A DNA stretch of 64,000 bases from Buttiauxella selenatireducens (lineage in GTDB: Bacteria > Pseudomonadota > Gammaproteobacteria > Enterobacterales > Enterobacteriaceae): NCBI RefSeq assembly GCF_031432975.1, contig NZ_CP133838.1, forward strand, positions 310,001 to 374,000, written 5' to 3'. How positions within the stretch are numbered: position 1 is the first letter of the stretch; every line of letters starts with the position of its first letter. Below are positions 21,743 through 31,830 of this stretch, piece after piece. The translations under genes and the position numbers were made by a program. Below the pieces are notes generated by a model. That model saw only the letters and a program-made list of their open reading frames with translations. It was not told the origin of the DNA and made no database searches.

Positions 21743-24145
21743 ATGTCACAGACGACCTTCAATAAAGCACAATTTCAGGCTGCACTGACACGTCAGTGGC
21801 AGCGTTATGGGTTGCATTCAGCTTCCGAAATGAACCCGCACCAATGGTGGCATGCTGTCAGTGGCGCGCTTGCCGAATTGCTGGCAGCTCAACCTGCGGC
21901 TAAACCTGAAAAAAATCAGCGCCACGTAAACTACATCTCAATGGAGTTTTTGATTGGTCGTCTGACGGGTAACAATTTGCTGAACCTTGGCTGGTATCAG
22001 GACGTCGCTGATGAACTGAAAACGTTCGATATCAACCTGACCGATTTGCTGGAAGCGGAGACCGATCCCGCATTGGGTAATGGCGGGTTGGGGCGTCTTG
22101 CTGCGTGCTTCCTGGATTCCATGGCAACCGTCGGCCAGTCAGCGATTGGATACGGCCTGAATTACCAGTACGGTTTGTTCCGCCAGTCCTTTAAAGATGG
22201 GCAGCAGATGGAAGCCCCTGATGACTGGCATCGCGGCAGCTATCCGTGGTTCCAGCACAATTCAGCACTCGACGTGCAAGTGGGTGTCGGTGGCAAAGTC
22301 GTGAAAGATGGCAAGACTCTTCGCTGGGAGCCTGCATTTGTGTTCCACGGCGAAGCCTGGGATTTGCCGGTTGTTGGCTACCGTAACGGCATCGCTCAAC
22401 CGCTCCGTTTGTGGCAGGCAAAACACGCTCATCCATTTGATTTAACTAAATTCAATGACGGCGACTTCCTGAAAGCAGAGCAGCAGGGCATCGACGCTGA
22501 AAAACTGACTAAAGTGCTTTACCCGAACGACAACCACCTGAACGGCAAGAAACTGCGCCTGATGCAGCAGTATTTCCAGTGCGCGTGTTCGGTGGGCGAT
22601 ATCTTACGTCGTCACCATTTGGCGGGCCGTAAGCTTAAAGAGCTGGCGGATTACGAAGTCATTCAACTGAACGATACCCATCCGACTATCGCCATTCCTG
22701 AGCTGTTACGTGTGCTTATCGACGAGCACCAGATGAGTTGGGATGACGCCTGGGCCATTACCAGCAAAACCTTCGCCTACACCAACCACACACTGATGCC
22801 TGAAGCGCTGGAGTGCTGGGACGAGAAACTGGTAAAAGCGTTGCTGCCGCGCCATATGCAGATCATCAATGAAATTAATGCCCGCTTTAAGAAGCTGGTG
22901 GATAAAACCTGGCCTGGCGACGAAGCCGTGTGGGCAAAACTGGCTGTGGTTCACAACAAGCAAGTTCGCATGGCGAACATGTGTGTGGTCAGTGGTTTTG
23001 CGGTAAACGGTGTGGCAGCGCTGCACTCCGATCTGGTGGTCAAAGATCTGTTCCCGGAATATCACCAACTGTGGCCGAACAAATTCCATAACGTCACCAA
23101 CGGTATTACGCCACGTCGCTGGATCAAACAGTGCAACCCGGCACTTGCGGCACTGCTCGATAAAAAGCTCAAGAAAGAGTGGGCAAACAATCTGGACGTG
23201 CTCGAAGGTCTGGAAAAGTATGCTGATGATGCGAAATTCCGTAAGGAATACCGCGACATCAAATATCAAAACAAAGTGAAGCTGGCTGCCTTTGTCAAAC
23301 ACCGTACGGGTATTGTTATCAGCCCGGATGCGTTGTTTGACGTACAGATCAAGCGCCTGCACGAGTACAAACGCCAGCACCTGAACCTGCTGCACATTTT
23401 GGCGCAGTACAAAGAAATCCGTGAAAACCCGACCGCTTCCCGCGTGCCGCGTGTGTATCTGTTCGGCGCGAAAGCGGCACCGGGCTACTACCTGGCAAAA
23501 AATATCATCTTTGCGATTAACAAAGTCGCGCATGCCATCAACAACGATCCGGTCGTTGGCGACCAGCTGAAAGTGGTATTCCTGCCGGATTACTGTGTCT
23601 CTGCGGCAGAGGTGATGATTCCGGCGGCTGATATTTCCGAGCAAATCTCCACCGCAGGTAAAGAGGCCTCCGGCACCGGTAACATGAAACTGGCGCTCAA
23701 CGGAGCCCTGACGGTCGGTACGCTGGATGGGGCGAACGTCGAAATCGCCGAGAAAGTTGGTGAGCAAAACATCTTTATCTTCGGCCATACCGTGGAAGAA
23801 GTGAAAGCGCTCAAAGCCAAAGGCTATGACCCAGTGAAATGGCGTAAGAAAGACAAAGTGCTGGATGCCGTACTTAAAGAGCTGGAAAAAGGGGTTTATA
23901 GCGATGGCGATAAACATGCCTTCGACCAGATGCTGCACAGCATCGGCAAACAAGGCGGCGATCCGTATTTAGTGATGGCCGATTTCACGGCGTATGCCCA
24001 AGCGCAAAAACTTGCAGATGCACTGTATCTCGACCAGGAAGCCTGGACGCGCGCCGCCATTCTGAATACGGCTCGTTGCGGTATGTTCAGCTCCGATCGT
24101 TCTATTCGTGATTATCAACAACGTATCTGGCAGGCAAAACGCTAA
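21743..24145 (+). CDS. malP: maltodextrin phosphorylase
   Basis: This 800-residue GT35 enzyme (797 in E. coli) phosphorolyses linear maltodextrins to glucose 1-phosphate. The pyridoxal phosphate lysine is Lys649 in GTGNMKLA. It is paralogous to GlgP but is followed nine bases later by malQ in a MalT-controlled operon. A small insertion (KTLRWEP region) accounts for the extra residues. A 415-residue antisense open frame covers it but is a codon-bias shadow. Confidence 0.98.
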   Translation: MSQTTFNKAQFQAALTRQWQRYGLHSASEMNPHQWWHAVSGALAELLAAQPAAKPEKNQRHVNYISMEFLIGRLTGNNLLNLGWYQDVADELKTFDINLTDLLEAETDPALGNGGLGRLAACFLDSMATVGQSAIGYGLNYQYGLFRQSFKDGQQMEAPDDWHRGSYPWFQHNSALDVQVGVGGKVVKDGKTLRWEPAFVFHGEAWDLPVVGYRNGIAQPLRLWQAKHAHPFDLTKFNDGDFLKAEQQGIDAEKLTKVLYPNDNHLNGKKLRLMQQYFQCACSVGDILRRHHLAGRKLKELADYEVIQLNDTHPTIAIPELLRVLIDEHQMSWDDAWAITSKTFAYTNHTLMPEALECWDEKLVKALLPRHMQIINEINARFKKLVDKTWPGDEAVWAKLAVVHNKQVRMANMCVVSGFAVNGVAALHSDLVVKDLFPEYHQLWPNKFHNVTNGITPRRWIKQCNPALAALLDKKLKKEWANNLDVLEGLEKYADDAKFRKEYRDIKYQNKVKLAAFVKHRTGIVISPDALFDVQIKRLHEYKRQHLNLLHILAQYKEIRENPTASRVPRVYLFGAKAAPGYYLAKNIIFAINKVAHAINNDPVVGDQLKVVFLPDYCVSAAEVMIPAADISEQISTAGKEASGTGNMKLALNGALTVGTLDGANVEIAEKVGEQNIFIFGHTVEEVKALKAKGYDPVKWRKKDKVLDAVLKELEKGVYSDGDKHAFDQMLHSIGKQGGDPYLVMADFTAYAQAQKLADALYLDQEAWTRAAILNTARCGMFSSDRSIRDYQQRIWQAKR

Positions 24146-24153
24146 GGGAACGC

Positions 24154-26235
24154 ATGGACAGCAAACGTCTTGATAACGCCGCCCTGGAGGCGGGAATTAG
24201 CCCAAACTACATTAACGCCCATGGCAAACCGCAGGCGATTCCTGCGGATACCAAGCAGCGTTTGCTGGAAGCCATGAACCGTACTGTCACCTTGAAAAAG
24301 GTGGCATTAACACCCGTGGCGAATGTGCTGGTGTTTACTTCTGGCACTCGCATGGCGACGGTACTGGAAGGAAACGGTGAATACACCTGGCATCTGACCA
24401 CCGAAGAGGGCAAGCAGCATAAAGGGCATGCACAGGCAGGCAAAAAGATGCTGCTGCCTGCAACACTGCCGGAAGGCTATCACGATCTCACAGTCAGCCA
24501 GAATGAGCACCACTGGCAATGCCGCGTGATTGTCGCGCCAAAGCGTTGTTATGAACCAGACGCGTTGATGCGGGATGAAAAACTGTGGGGAGCGTGTGTT
24601 CAGCTTTACACCTTACGGTCGACGCATAACTGGGGCATTGGGGATTTCGGTGATTTACAACGCATGCTGGTGGATGTGGCAAAACGGGGTGGCTCGTTTA
24701 TCGGCCTGAATCCTATTCATGCGCTGTATCCTGCGAATCCAGAAAGTGCCAGCCCGTATAGCCCGTCATCACGTCGTTGGTTGAACGTGATTTATATCGA
24801 CGTCAACGCGGTTGACGATTTCTTGCTTAGCGATGAAGCGCAGACGTGGTGGAAAATGCCGACCACCCAGGCAACGTTGCAAGCGGCGCGAGATGCGCAG
24901 TGGGTCGATTATTCCACCGTTACCGTGCTGAAAATGGCTGCGTTGCGCATGGCGTGGAAGCAATTTTCTTTACGTGGCGCGCGGGACGAGCACGTCGTTG
25001 CCTTCCAGAAATTTGTGCAAGAAGGCGGCGATAGTCTCTACTACCAGGCGGCGTTCGACGCACTGCACGCTTATCAGGTGAAAGAAGATCAAATGCGCTG
25101 GGGCTGGCCGGTGTGGCCGGAAGGTTTCCGCGACGCCCATAACCCGGAAGTCAAAGCGTTCTGCACCGAACACAGTGATGAAGTGAATTTCTATCTGTGG
25201 TTGCAATACCTGGCTTACGCCCAGTTCGAGATGTGCTGGCAAACGAGCCAAAGCTTTAAAATGCCGATTGGCTTGTATCGCGATTTAGCGGTTGGCGTGG
25301 CGGAAGGGGGATCGGAAACCTGGTGTGACCGCGAACTTTACTGCCTGAAAGCTTCCGTGGGTGCGCCGCCGGATATTCTTGGCCCGCTCGGCCAGAATTG
25401 GGGTTTGCCACCGATGGACCCGCATGTGATTACCGCGCGTGCGTATCAGCCGTTTATTGAACTGTTGCGTTCCAATATGACCAGCTGTGGTGCGCTGCGT
25501 ATTGACCACGTTATGTCGATGCTGCGTTTGTGGTGGATACCTTATGGTGAAACCGCAGACAAAGGCGCATACGTGCATTATCCGGTGGACGATCTGCTGT
25601 CGATACTGGCGCTGGAAAGTAAACGCCATCACTGCATGGTTATCGGTGAGGATCTCGGCACGGTGCCAGTTGAGATCGTCGGCAAGCTGCGTGACAGCGG
25701 GGTTTACTCGTACAAAGTGCTCTATTTCGAGCACGATCAGGAAAAACAGTTCCGCGCGCCGAAATCGTGGCCGAAACAATCCATGGCGGTTGCCACCACT
25801 CACGATTTGCCGACGTTGCGCGGTTACTGGGAAAGCGGCGATCTGACGTTGGGTAAAACCCTTGGTCTGTATCCTGATGAAGAGATGCTGACTGAGTTGT
25901 ATCAGGATCGCGAGCGTGCCAAACAAGGTTTGCTGGATAGTCTGCATGAATATGGCTGTCTGCCAAAACGCGCAGGCCATAAAGCCTCGTTGATGGCGAT
26001 GACGGCCACGCTAAATCGCGGGATGCAACGCTACATTGCTGATAGCAATAGCGCCCTGTTGGGTTTGCAACCGGAGGATTGGTTAGGTATCGCGGAACCT
26101 GTGAATATTCCGGGGACTAGCTATCAGTATAAAAACTGGCGGCGCAAGTTATCGACCTCGCTTGAGGAGATGTTCGCAGACGACGAAGTGAATAAGTTGC
26201 TGAAGGATTTGGATAAGCGGCGCAAGAAGAAGTAG
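24154..26235 (+). CDS. malQ: 4-alpha-glucanotransferase (amylomaltase)
   Basis: This 693-residue GH77 enzyme disproportionates maltose and maltodextrins, releasing glucose and supplying longer chains to MalP. The catalytic residues are Asp451 (LRIDHVMSM), Glu499 (GEDLGTV) and Asp551 (THDLPTLRGY), with an N-terminal extension typical of enterobacterial MalQ. It begins eight bases after the malP stop. It ends near a palindromic repeat where K-12 has gntT. Confidence 0.98.
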   Translation: MDSKRLDNAALEAGISPNYINAHGKPQAIPADTKQRLLEAMNRTVTLKKVALTPVANVLVFTSGTRMATVLEGNGEYTWHLTTEEGKQHKGHAQAGKKMLLPATLPEGYHDLTVSQNEHHWQCRVIVAPKRCYEPDALMRDEKLWGACVQLYTLRSTHNWGIGDFGDLQRMLVDVAKRGGSFIGLNPIHALYPANPESASPYSPSSRRWLNVIYIDVNAVDDFLLSDEAQTWWKMPTTQATLQAARDAQWVDYSTVTVLKMAALRMAWKQFSLRGARDEHVVAFQKFVQEGGDSLYYQAAFDALHAYQVKEDQMRWGWPVWPEGFRDAHNPEVKAFCTEHSDEVNFYLWLQYLAYAQFEMCWQTSQSFKMPIGLYRDLAVGVAEGGSETWCDRELYCLKASVGAPPDILGPLGQNWGLPPMDPHVITARAYQPFIELLRSNMTSCGALRIDHVMSMLRLWWIPYGETADKGAYVHYPVDDLLSILALESKRHHCMVIGEDLGTVPVEIVGKLRDSGVYSYKVLYFEHDQEKQFRAPKSWPKQSMAVATTHDLPTLRGYWESGDLTLGKTLGLYPDEEMLTELYQDRERAKQGLLDSLHEYGCLPKRAGHKASLMAMTATLNRGMQRYIADSNSALLGLQPEDWLGIAEPVNIPGTSYQYKNWRRKLSTSLEEMFADDEVNKLLKDLDKRRKKK

Positions 26236-26241
26236 TTCTGG

Positions 26242-26353
26242 TTCCCCTCACCCCGACCCTCTCCCAAAGGAGAGGGGGAAAACCAATCCCAATGGAGAGG
26301 GGAAAACACTCGATCAGTCCCCTCTCCTGGGGGAGAGGGTTAGGGTGAGGGCA
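26242..26353. repeat. palindromic repeat element, two to three cores
   Basis: The left end CCCCTCACCCCGACCCTCTC and right end GAGAGGGTTAGGGTGAGGG are complementary, with internal cores CTCTCCCAAAGGAGAGG, an isolated GGAGAGGGG, and CCCTCTCCTGGGGGAGAGGG. It belongs to the same family as 2978 and 14631. It lies between convergent malQ and nfuA, at the place where E. coli K-12 carries gntT. Confidence 0.9.
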
Positions 26354-26375
26354 ACATAAATCAGGGCACAATAAA

Positions 26376-26951
26376 TCAGTAGTACGAGTGCTCGCCACGC
26401 TGGTGCTCGGTCAAATCACGAACACCTTTCAGTTCAGGGAACTCTGCCAGCAGTTGTTTTTCGATGCCTTCTTTCAGGGTCACGTCTACCATTGAACAGC
26501 CGTTACAGCCGCCGCCGAATTGCAGAATCGCAAAACCTTCATCGGTAATTTCCATCAGCGTGACACGACCGCCGTGGCCTGCCAGCTGTGGGTTTACCGT
26601 GGCTTGCAGCATGTACTCAACGCGTTCCATTAACGGCGCATCATCAGAAACCTTACGCATTTTGGCGTTTGGCGCTTTCAGCGTCAGTTGTGAACCGAGT
26701 TGGTCGGTAACGAAATCAATTTCGGCATCTTCAAGATAAGGTGCGCTTAACTCATCCACATACGCGGTTAACTGCTCGAATTTAAGGGCAGTATCTGATG
26801 CTTCTACCGCATCCGGCGGACAGTAAGAAACCCCGCACTCCGCATTTGGAGTACCAGGATTAATGACGAATACGCGAATTTGCGTCCCTTCTTCCTGACC
26901 CGCCAACAGTTTGGCAAAGTGGGATTGTGCTGTATCGGAAATACGGATCAT
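26376..26951 (-). CDS. nfuA: Fe/S biogenesis protein NfuA
   Basis: This 191-residue protein, the same length as in E. coli, carries a [4Fe-4S] cluster between two subunits and delivers it to apoproteins under oxidative stress or iron starvation. A degenerate A-type domain (about residues 1-95, lacking the usual cysteines) is followed by a Nfu domain with the cluster-binding CNGC motif (Cys149 and Cys152 by alignment). It is transcribed downstream of gntX with a 58-bp gap. Confidence 0.97.
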   Translation of the reverse strand: MIRISDTAQSHFAKLLAGQEEGTQIRVFVINPGTPNAECGVSYCPPDAVEASDTALKFEQLTAYVDELSAPYLEDAEIDFVTDQLGSQLTLKAPNAKMRKVSDDAPLMERVEYMLQATVNPQLAGHGGRVTLMEITDEGFAILQFGGGCNGCSMVDVTLKEGIEKQLLAEFPELKGVRDLTEHQRGEHSYY

Positions 26952-27009
26952 AACGATTGCTCAATAGTTGACTATTTTAGTCGGTTATAATACGCCCATC
27001 ATCGAGGGT

Positions 27010-27693
27010 CTACAAGGTTCGACAAAGGCACCACACCTGGATAGTCGCCGCGCCCTGCTTTTTCAGCAACCGCGCAATTTCCGCCACCGTACTGCCCGTC
27101 GTGACGACATCATCCACAATAATTATATGGCGGCCTGCCACGGGAAAATCAACCCTGAAAGCGCCTTTTAGATTGTTGCGCCGCTGCCGGGCAGTGAGTT
27201 GATGTTGTGTTTGCGCGGCCCGAATGCGAATAATCCCCTTTGGGAAATAGTCACACTGTAGCCAGCGTGACAGCAAGTGTGCCAGTAGGTCACTTTGGTT
27301 AAAACCACGACGCCAGGCACGGCGTGAATGCAGTGGAACACTGACCATACAATCAGGTTTGCACCCGCTTTGAGTCCGTTTTGCCTCAAGCCCACGCAAC
27401 ATCATTAAACGCGCCAGAGCAGGTGCCAGTGCGACGGTGCCATTGAATTTGAATCGCTGGACGAGCCGATTGAGCGGGGGGCTGTAATCCGTGACGAACA
27501 CAAGAGAATCCCACTCTGGAGGCTTTTGCACACAACGCCCGCAAGGCGAATGCGTATTGGCGCAGGGCAGCCCGCAGCATGGACAGCAGGGCGGTGGCGT
27601 GGGTAATGCCTGAGTACAACGCGAGCAAACTCCCCAATGCGCACAAGCAAGTGGCATCTGGCATAGCCAACATAGCCCTGGGATTGTTAGCAT
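27010..27693 (-). CDS. gntX: ComF-like phosphoribosyltransferase-fold protein GntX
   Basis: This 227-residue protein has an N-terminal zinc-ribbon-like cluster (CWLC, CSRC, CCPCCGLPC, CGRC) and a C-terminal phosphoribosyltransferase motif VDDVVTTGST. It is homologous to ComF, linked to DNA uptake in competent bacteria; its E. coli role in gluconate use is doubtful. The start at 27693 (MLTIPGLCW) matches the family. The frame is open back to 28050 but that part is antisense to bioH. It is divergent from bioH, 38 bp apart. Confidence 0.94.
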   Translation of the reverse strand: MLTIPGLCWLCQMPLACAHWGVCSRCTQALPTPPPCCPCCGLPCANTHSPCGRCVQKPPEWDSLVFVTDYSPPLNRLVQRFKFNGTVALAPALARLMMLRGLEAKRTQSGCKPDCMVSVPLHSRRAWRRGFNQSDLLAHLLSRWLQCDYFPKGIIRIRAAQTQHQLTARQRRNNLKGAFRVDFPVAGRHIIIVDDVVTTGSTVAEIARLLKKQGAATIQVWCLCRTL

Positions 27694-27731
27694 ATTCGCC
27701 TCCTTGCTGAACAAAATGAGAACAGTAACTG

Positions 27732-28508
27732 ATGAGTAAGCTTTGGTGGCAGACAAAAGGTGAAGGAAAAGACGATCTTGTGCTGCTGCACGGATGGGGA
27801 TTGAACGCGGAAGTGTGGCATTGCATTTGCGAGGAATTAAGCTCGCATTTTCGCCTTCATCTTGTCGACTTACCCGGTTACGGTCGCAGCCAGGATTTTG
27901 GTGCGCTGACACTTGAGGAAATGGCCGAGACGGTATTGGCACACGCGCCGGAACGGGCAATTTTGCTTGGCTGGAGTTTGGGCGGGCTGGTGGCAAGCCA
28001 GATTGCGTTAACTCATCCGCAACGCGTGAGAGGACTGGTGACCATTGCATCCTCGCCTTGCTTCACTGCTCAGGGTGATTGGCCGGGCATCAAACCTGAA
28101 ATTCTGGCGGGTTTCCAACAGCAATTGAGTGATGATTTTCAGCGTACCGTGGAGCGTTTTTTGGCGTTACAAACGCTGGGTACAGAAACCGCACGGCAGG
28201 ATGCTCGCCGCCTGAAAGCTGTGGTTCTCGAGCAGCCAATGCCAAGTGTTGAGGTGCTAAACGGTGGCCTGGAGATCCTGAAAACGGCGGATTTACGCCA
28301 GCCGCTCAGCCAGCTAACACTGCCGTTTTTACGCTTGTATGGGCATCTTGATGGGTTGGTGCCCCGAAAAGTCGCGGGCTTGTTGGATGAGCTTTGGCCA
28401 CAAAGTGAAGCGGTGGTTTTCCCTAAAGCCGCCCATGCGCCGTTTATTTCGCATCCGCAGGATGTTTGCCAGGTGCTGGAAGATTTTCAAAAGCGTCTTG
28501 AAGATTAA
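27732..28508 (+). CDS. bioH: pimeloyl-ACP methyl ester carboxylesterase
   Basis: This 258-residue alpha/beta-hydrolase (256 in E. coli) removes the methyl group from pimeloyl-ACP methyl ester, ending the BioC-BioH route to the biotin side chain. The nucleophile Ser82 is in GWSLGG; an Asp in the [11 protein letters not shown] segment and a His in KAAHAPF complete the triad. The oxyanion region [10 protein letters not shown] is present. It is divergent from gntX and ends in a strong bidirectional hairpin. Confidence 0.97.
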   Translation: MSKLWWQTKGEGKDDLVLLHGWGLNAEVWHCICEELSSHFRLHLVDLPGYGRSQDFGALTLEEMAETVLAHAPERAILLGWSLGGLVASQIALTHPQRVRGLVTIASSPCFTAQGDWPGIKPEILAGFQQQLSDDFQRTVERFLALQTLGTETARQDARRLKAVVLEQPMPSVEVLNGGLEILKTADLRQPLSQLTLPFLRLYGHLDGLVPRKVAGLLDELWPQSEAVVFPKAAHAPFISHPQDVCQVLEDFQKRLED

Positions 28509-28510
28509 AT

Positions 28511-28541
28511 AAAAAGGGCAGGATTCACATCCTGCCCTTTC
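28511..28541. terminator. bidirectional terminator between bioH and feoC
   Basis: AAGGGCAGGA and TCCTGCCCTT form a ten-pair stem with a short loop, with A residues before and T residues after, so it can end transcription from either side. It starts two bases after bioH and ends ten bases before the feoC stop. Confidence 0.92.
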
Positions 28542-28550
28542 TCATTCATT

Positions 28551-28790
28551 TCAGGCTCGTAGCGCCCAGACTTCGCGAATACATTTTTTACTTTCCGGGC
28601 AGCTTTTACAGCTTCCCGTCAGGCAGTCGTTTGGGTCTTCGGTGATGCGCATGGCTTTGCCCATCGCTTCAAGACGACTCAGCATCGCGTTAACCAGCGG
28701 CAACGGTGTGGAGAGCTGTTGGCTAATTTGCGTCGCATCCAGACGGCCTTGCAGCGCAAGTGCATCACGAATCTCAATTAAACTCGCCAT
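28551..28790 (-). CDS. feoC: ferrous iron transport protein FeoC
   Basis: This 79-residue winged-helix protein (78 in E. coli) protects FeoB from proteolysis in related species and can bind an Fe-S cluster. Four cysteines in the C-terminal wing ([15 protein letters not shown]) match the cluster-binding set. It is the last gene of feoABC, nine bases after feoB. Confidence 0.95.
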   Translation of the reverse strand: MASLIEIRDALALQGRLDATQISQQLSTPLPLVNAMLSRLEAMGKAMRITEDPNDCLTGSCKSCPESKKCIREVWALRA

Positions 28791-28799
28791 GATATCCCC

Positions 28800-31121
28800 T
28801 TAGTGACAATCGCCCGTGGTGCTTTTACAGCACGCGGCTTCGACAGTTTTACGCGTCGTCATCAGGCTAACATCCACACGGCTACGCGCCCGGCGCAAAC
28901 CACCTATCAACAGCACATTGAACAATACCACCGCGAGAATACAGACCAGACTGTATTGCGGATGCGCACTAAACGTCACGCTCTGGTAGTAAAGCGTAGA
29001 AAGCGAGTAAGCAATATTCAGCCCCCAAAGTACGGAGAACATCATCCAACCACGGCTCGATTCACGTGCCACTGCGCCCATTACGGAAATACATGGGATG
29101 TAGAGCAGAACGAAAATCAGGTAGCTGTAAGCCGCTGCTGCGCTGCCAAATTTGCTGCTCATGACGCCCATTGCTCCGCTTGCCATTTCGCCGTCGCCTT
29201 TACTGGCTTCGATTGGGTTGGCCAGCACGCTCAGGCTAAAGGTGTCTTTCAGACTCTGCCAGGTTTCTCCGGCGGCGGCACCTAACTCATCTGTCAGGCT
29301 GAAACTGGCGGCATCAAACGGTTCTTCATGCATATCTTCTGCGGTGTAGAGGGTGTTGAGTGTGCCAACCACCACTTCTTTCGCCATTGCTCCAGTGAAC
29401 AGGCCAACGGTCGCCTGCCAGTTGTCTTCATGCACACCAATCGGCTTCAACAGCGGGGTGAGTACGCGGCTAACCGACGCCAGCGCAGAGTCGTTAATGT
29501 TGTCCACTTCTTTGCCGCTAAACGAGAAGCTATTCAGCGCACCGATGAAAATACTGACGATGACGATCACTTTACCGGCACGCAGCACGAAGCCTTTCAG
29601 GCGTTGCCAGGTTTGCAGCAACAAGCTTTTCAGGTGTGGGACGTGATACACCGGGAGTTCCATGACAAACGGCGTGGCTTCACCGCGCATGATGGTGTGT
29701 TTGAGCATCAGACCGGTAAGAATCGCCATCACAATGCCAAGAATGTAGAGCGAGAAGACGACCAACGCCCCCTGCTGACCGAAGAAGGCCGCAGCAAACA
29801 CCGCAAAAATAGCCAGACGTGCACCGCATGACATAAACGGCGCCATCATGATGGTCATCAGGCGTTCACGTGGTGCGTCCAGCGTACGCGCACCCATTAC
29901 CGAAGGGACGTTACAGCCGAAGCCGACAATCAACGGAACGAAGGATTTGCCCGGTAAGCCGAGCGACTGCATCAGGCGGTCCATAACAAATGCCGCGCGC
30001 GCCATGTAACCGGAGTCCTCAAGGAAGGAGAGGAACAGATACATCATGCCGATTTGCGGCACCAACGGCAGCACGGTGTTGATACCGCCACCGATACCCT
30101 GCGCGAGGAAAATTGTCAGCCAACCTGGGAAGTGCAATGTTGCACCTATCCACTGAATGCCGTGGATAAAGATAGCCGCAGAACCGCCGTCGAAAATCGG
30201 CTGCAACGCGCCGCCGATGTTAATCGCCAGCAAGAACATCAGATACATCACCAGCAGGAAGACAGGCAAGCCGAGGAAGCGGTTCAGGATAATTTTATCC
30301 ATCATTGCGGTGAGGCGATGCGGTTCGGCGGTCAGACTGTTGCTGATGGAATCGCAGATGGCGGCGATGGTTTGATAACGCGCATCGGCAATCAGGAGTG
30401 CCGGATCTTCATTTTCTTCAGTCAGTTGGGTGCGAATGGCATCCAGCTTTTCAGCGGCTTGACCGGCATATTCACGGCTATAGATATCGCCTTCAAGCAT
30501 TTGCAGGGCCAGCCATTGGCGTTGCTGCGCAGGCATATCCTCTGGCATTTCTGCTGCCAGTGTCCGGGCGTTTTCAAGTAATTTCGGTGGGTAAAGGACT
30601 AAGTCGGTATGTGCATTAGGCTGACGGCGGTCAATTGCCAGCTTCAGGCCTTCCATGCCACGGCCACGAGTCGATACTAATGGAACCACCGGGCAACCAA
30701 GGCGTGCTGCAAGCGCATCGATATCAATACGAATGTTTTGTTTCTCGGCAATGTCGAGCATGTTGAGCGCGACCACGCATGGAATACCCAGCTCGAGAAG
30801 TTGCAGCGTTAAATACAGATTGCGCTCGAGGTTCGATGCATCGACCACGTTTATCAGCAAGTCTGCTTCACCGCTCAGAATGTAGTGGCAGGCGATTTGT
30901 TCATCGAGCGATGTCTGCGATGAGATGGTGGTCAGCGAGTAGGTGCCCGGCAAGTCGACCAGCGTGACTTGATGTGCAAGCGTTGAAAACTGACCTTCTT
31001 TACGTTCAACAGTAACGCCCGCCCAGTTACCCACTCGTTGGCGTGAGCCTGTGAGCTGGTTGAATAACGTGGTTTTCCCGGAGTTAGGGTTACCGATTAA
31101 GCCGATAGTTAATTTTTTCAT
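28800..31121 (-). CDS. feoB: ferrous iron transporter FeoB
   Basis: This 773-residue inner-membrane Fe(II) permease is the same length as in E. coli. The N-terminal G domain has G1 GNPNSGKT (residues 10-17), DLPG (G3) and NMLD (G4). After the linker domain come the membrane segments with the two Gate motifs, including GFGCNVPSV. The C-terminus has CC and ends GDCH. Feo is the main anaerobic ferrous iron importer; a Fur box lies upstream of feoA. Confidence 0.98.
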   Translation of the reverse strand: MKKLTIGLIGNPNSGKTTLFNQLTGSRQRVGNWAGVTVERKEGQFSTLAHQVTLVDLPGTYSLTTISSQTSLDEQIACHYILSGEADLLINVVDASNLERNLYLTLQLLELGIPCVVALNMLDIAEKQNIRIDIDALAARLGCPVVPLVSTRGRGMEGLKLAIDRRQPNAHTDLVLYPPKLLENARTLAAEMPEDMPAQQRQWLALQMLEGDIYSREYAGQAAEKLDAIRTQLTEENEDPALLIADARYQTIAAICDSISNSLTAEPHRLTAMMDKIILNRFLGLPVFLLVMYLMFLLAINIGGALQPIFDGGSAAIFIHGIQWIGATLHFPGWLTIFLAQGIGGGINTVLPLVPQIGMMYLFLSFLEDSGYMARAAFVMDRLMQSLGLPGKSFVPLIVGFGCNVPSVMGARTLDAPRERLMTIMMAPFMSCGARLAIFAVFAAAFFGQQGALVVFSLYILGIVMAILTGLMLKHTIMRGEATPFVMELPVYHVPHLKSLLLQTWQRLKGFVLRAGKVIVIVSIFIGALNSFSFSGKEVDNINDSALASVSRVLTPLLKPIGVHEDNWQATVGLFTGAMAKEVVVGTLNTLYTAEDMHEEPFDAASFSLTDELGAAAGETWQSLKDTFSLSVLANPIEASKGDGEMASGAMGVMSSKFGSAAAAYSYLIFVLLYIPCISVMGAVARESSRGWMMFSVLWGLNIAYSLSTLYYQSVTFSAHPQYSLVCILAVVLFNVLLIGGLRRARSRVDVSLMTTRKTVEAACCKSTTGDCH

Positions 31122-31175
31122 TTTATTCGTGAACTTAAAGAAAATAGCAACGAGCGCGAGCGCTCACCCCGCCAG

Positions 31176-31400
31176 TCAGGCAATGGCTTCAACTTGCAGC
31201 AGTTCGAGATCTTTTTTGCGCAATACCAAACTGACGCGACGCGTTTCGATATGAATGGGATCGCCTAAAGGCGCGACACGTACAACGTTAAAGGACGAGC
31301 CTGGCAACATACCGAGTGATAATAATTTCTGGCGATATGAAGGGCTGATTTCGTTGGCAAAGCCGATAATTTTCCACGAGCTACTTGGCAAGAATCGCAT
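31176..31400 (-). CDS. feoA: ferrous iron transport protein FeoA
   Basis: This 74-residue SH3-like cytoplasmic protein (75 in E. coli) is needed for FeoB activity. The central [23 protein letters not shown] segment is nearly invariant in enterobacteria. It is the first gene of feoABC, with a 54-bp gap to feoB. Confidence 0.96.
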   Translation of the reverse strand: MRFLPSSSWKIIGFANEISPSYRQKLLSLGMLPGSSFNVVRVAPLGDPIHIETRRVSLVLRKKDLELLQVEAIA

Positions 31401-31491
31401 AGGACCTACTTAGAGCTGGGCTCTTTAATTGCGCTAACGAGAAACGCTAACAAGAATTTTCTTTGGATGGAGGAGAATTAACGAACAAATC

Positions 31492-31510
31492 AATGATAAT
31501 GAGAATGGTT
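31492..31510 (-). promoter_or_regulatory. candidate Fur box of feoABC
   Basis: AATGATAATGAGAATGGTT contains a perfect TGATAAT half and a degraded second half of the Fur consensus. It is about 92 bp before the feoA start, where iron repression of feo is expected. FNR half-sites (TTGAT) occur further upstream, but none forms a convincing full dyad. Confidence 0.6.
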
Positions 31511-31782
31511 TCTGTCTTCAATAAATATTTTTGTGATGAATAAGAGGGTGTGGCTTATTTCACTGGAAACAGAAGTTTATTTTATGGGAGGGTTTTGAAA
31601 GAGGGTTTTTATATAAAAATTAATAATAACAATGAGTTGTGTTTATTTTAAATTGATAAAGTTATTATTTTTTCTCTGTTAATGTTGTCTGGATATTTCA
31701 AGTGTTACGCATTTGATAAATATTAGTGCTGTTTTATATCGCGGTGAAAATTGATCTGCCGCAAATTATTAAATCAGACTTT

Positions 31783-31817
31783 TTCCGCTCTCTCCGGGTT
31801 AAGAGGAGAGAGCGGAA
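31783..31817 (-). terminator. hairpin downstream of tex
   Basis: TTCCGCTCTCTCC and GGAGAGAGCGGAA form a perfect 13-pair stem around a nine-base loop, 14 bases after the tex stop. On the tex strand it is followed by A residues rather than T residues, so it is not a textbook terminator; it may instead stabilise the mRNA end. Confidence 0.5.
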
Positions 31818-31830
31818 TTAACAACGTGTA

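Larger units (their letters stand above)
31401..31830. other. AT-rich intergenic region between feoA and tex (430 bp)
   Basis: No gene is supported. The end nearest feoA contains the feo control region. The part from about 31540 to 31760 is strongly AT-rich, and the end nearest tex holds a perfect hairpin. The AT-rich part could bind H-NS; that is inference. Confidence 0.6.

Noticed and set aside
22706..23953. 415-codon open frame antisense to malP
   Set aside because: malP is full length with its catalytic lysine; the antisense frame is a codon-bias shadow with His/Phe/Val-rich composition.
27694..28050. N-terminal extension of gntX on the minus strand
   Set aside because: It lies entirely antisense to bioH and its promoter, and the family starts at MLTIPGLCW.
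31711..31726. FNR-like TTGAT-N4-ATTAG upstream of feo
   Set aside because: Only one half matches, and it is more than 300 bp from feoA in an AT-rich stretch where such matches are expected by chance.
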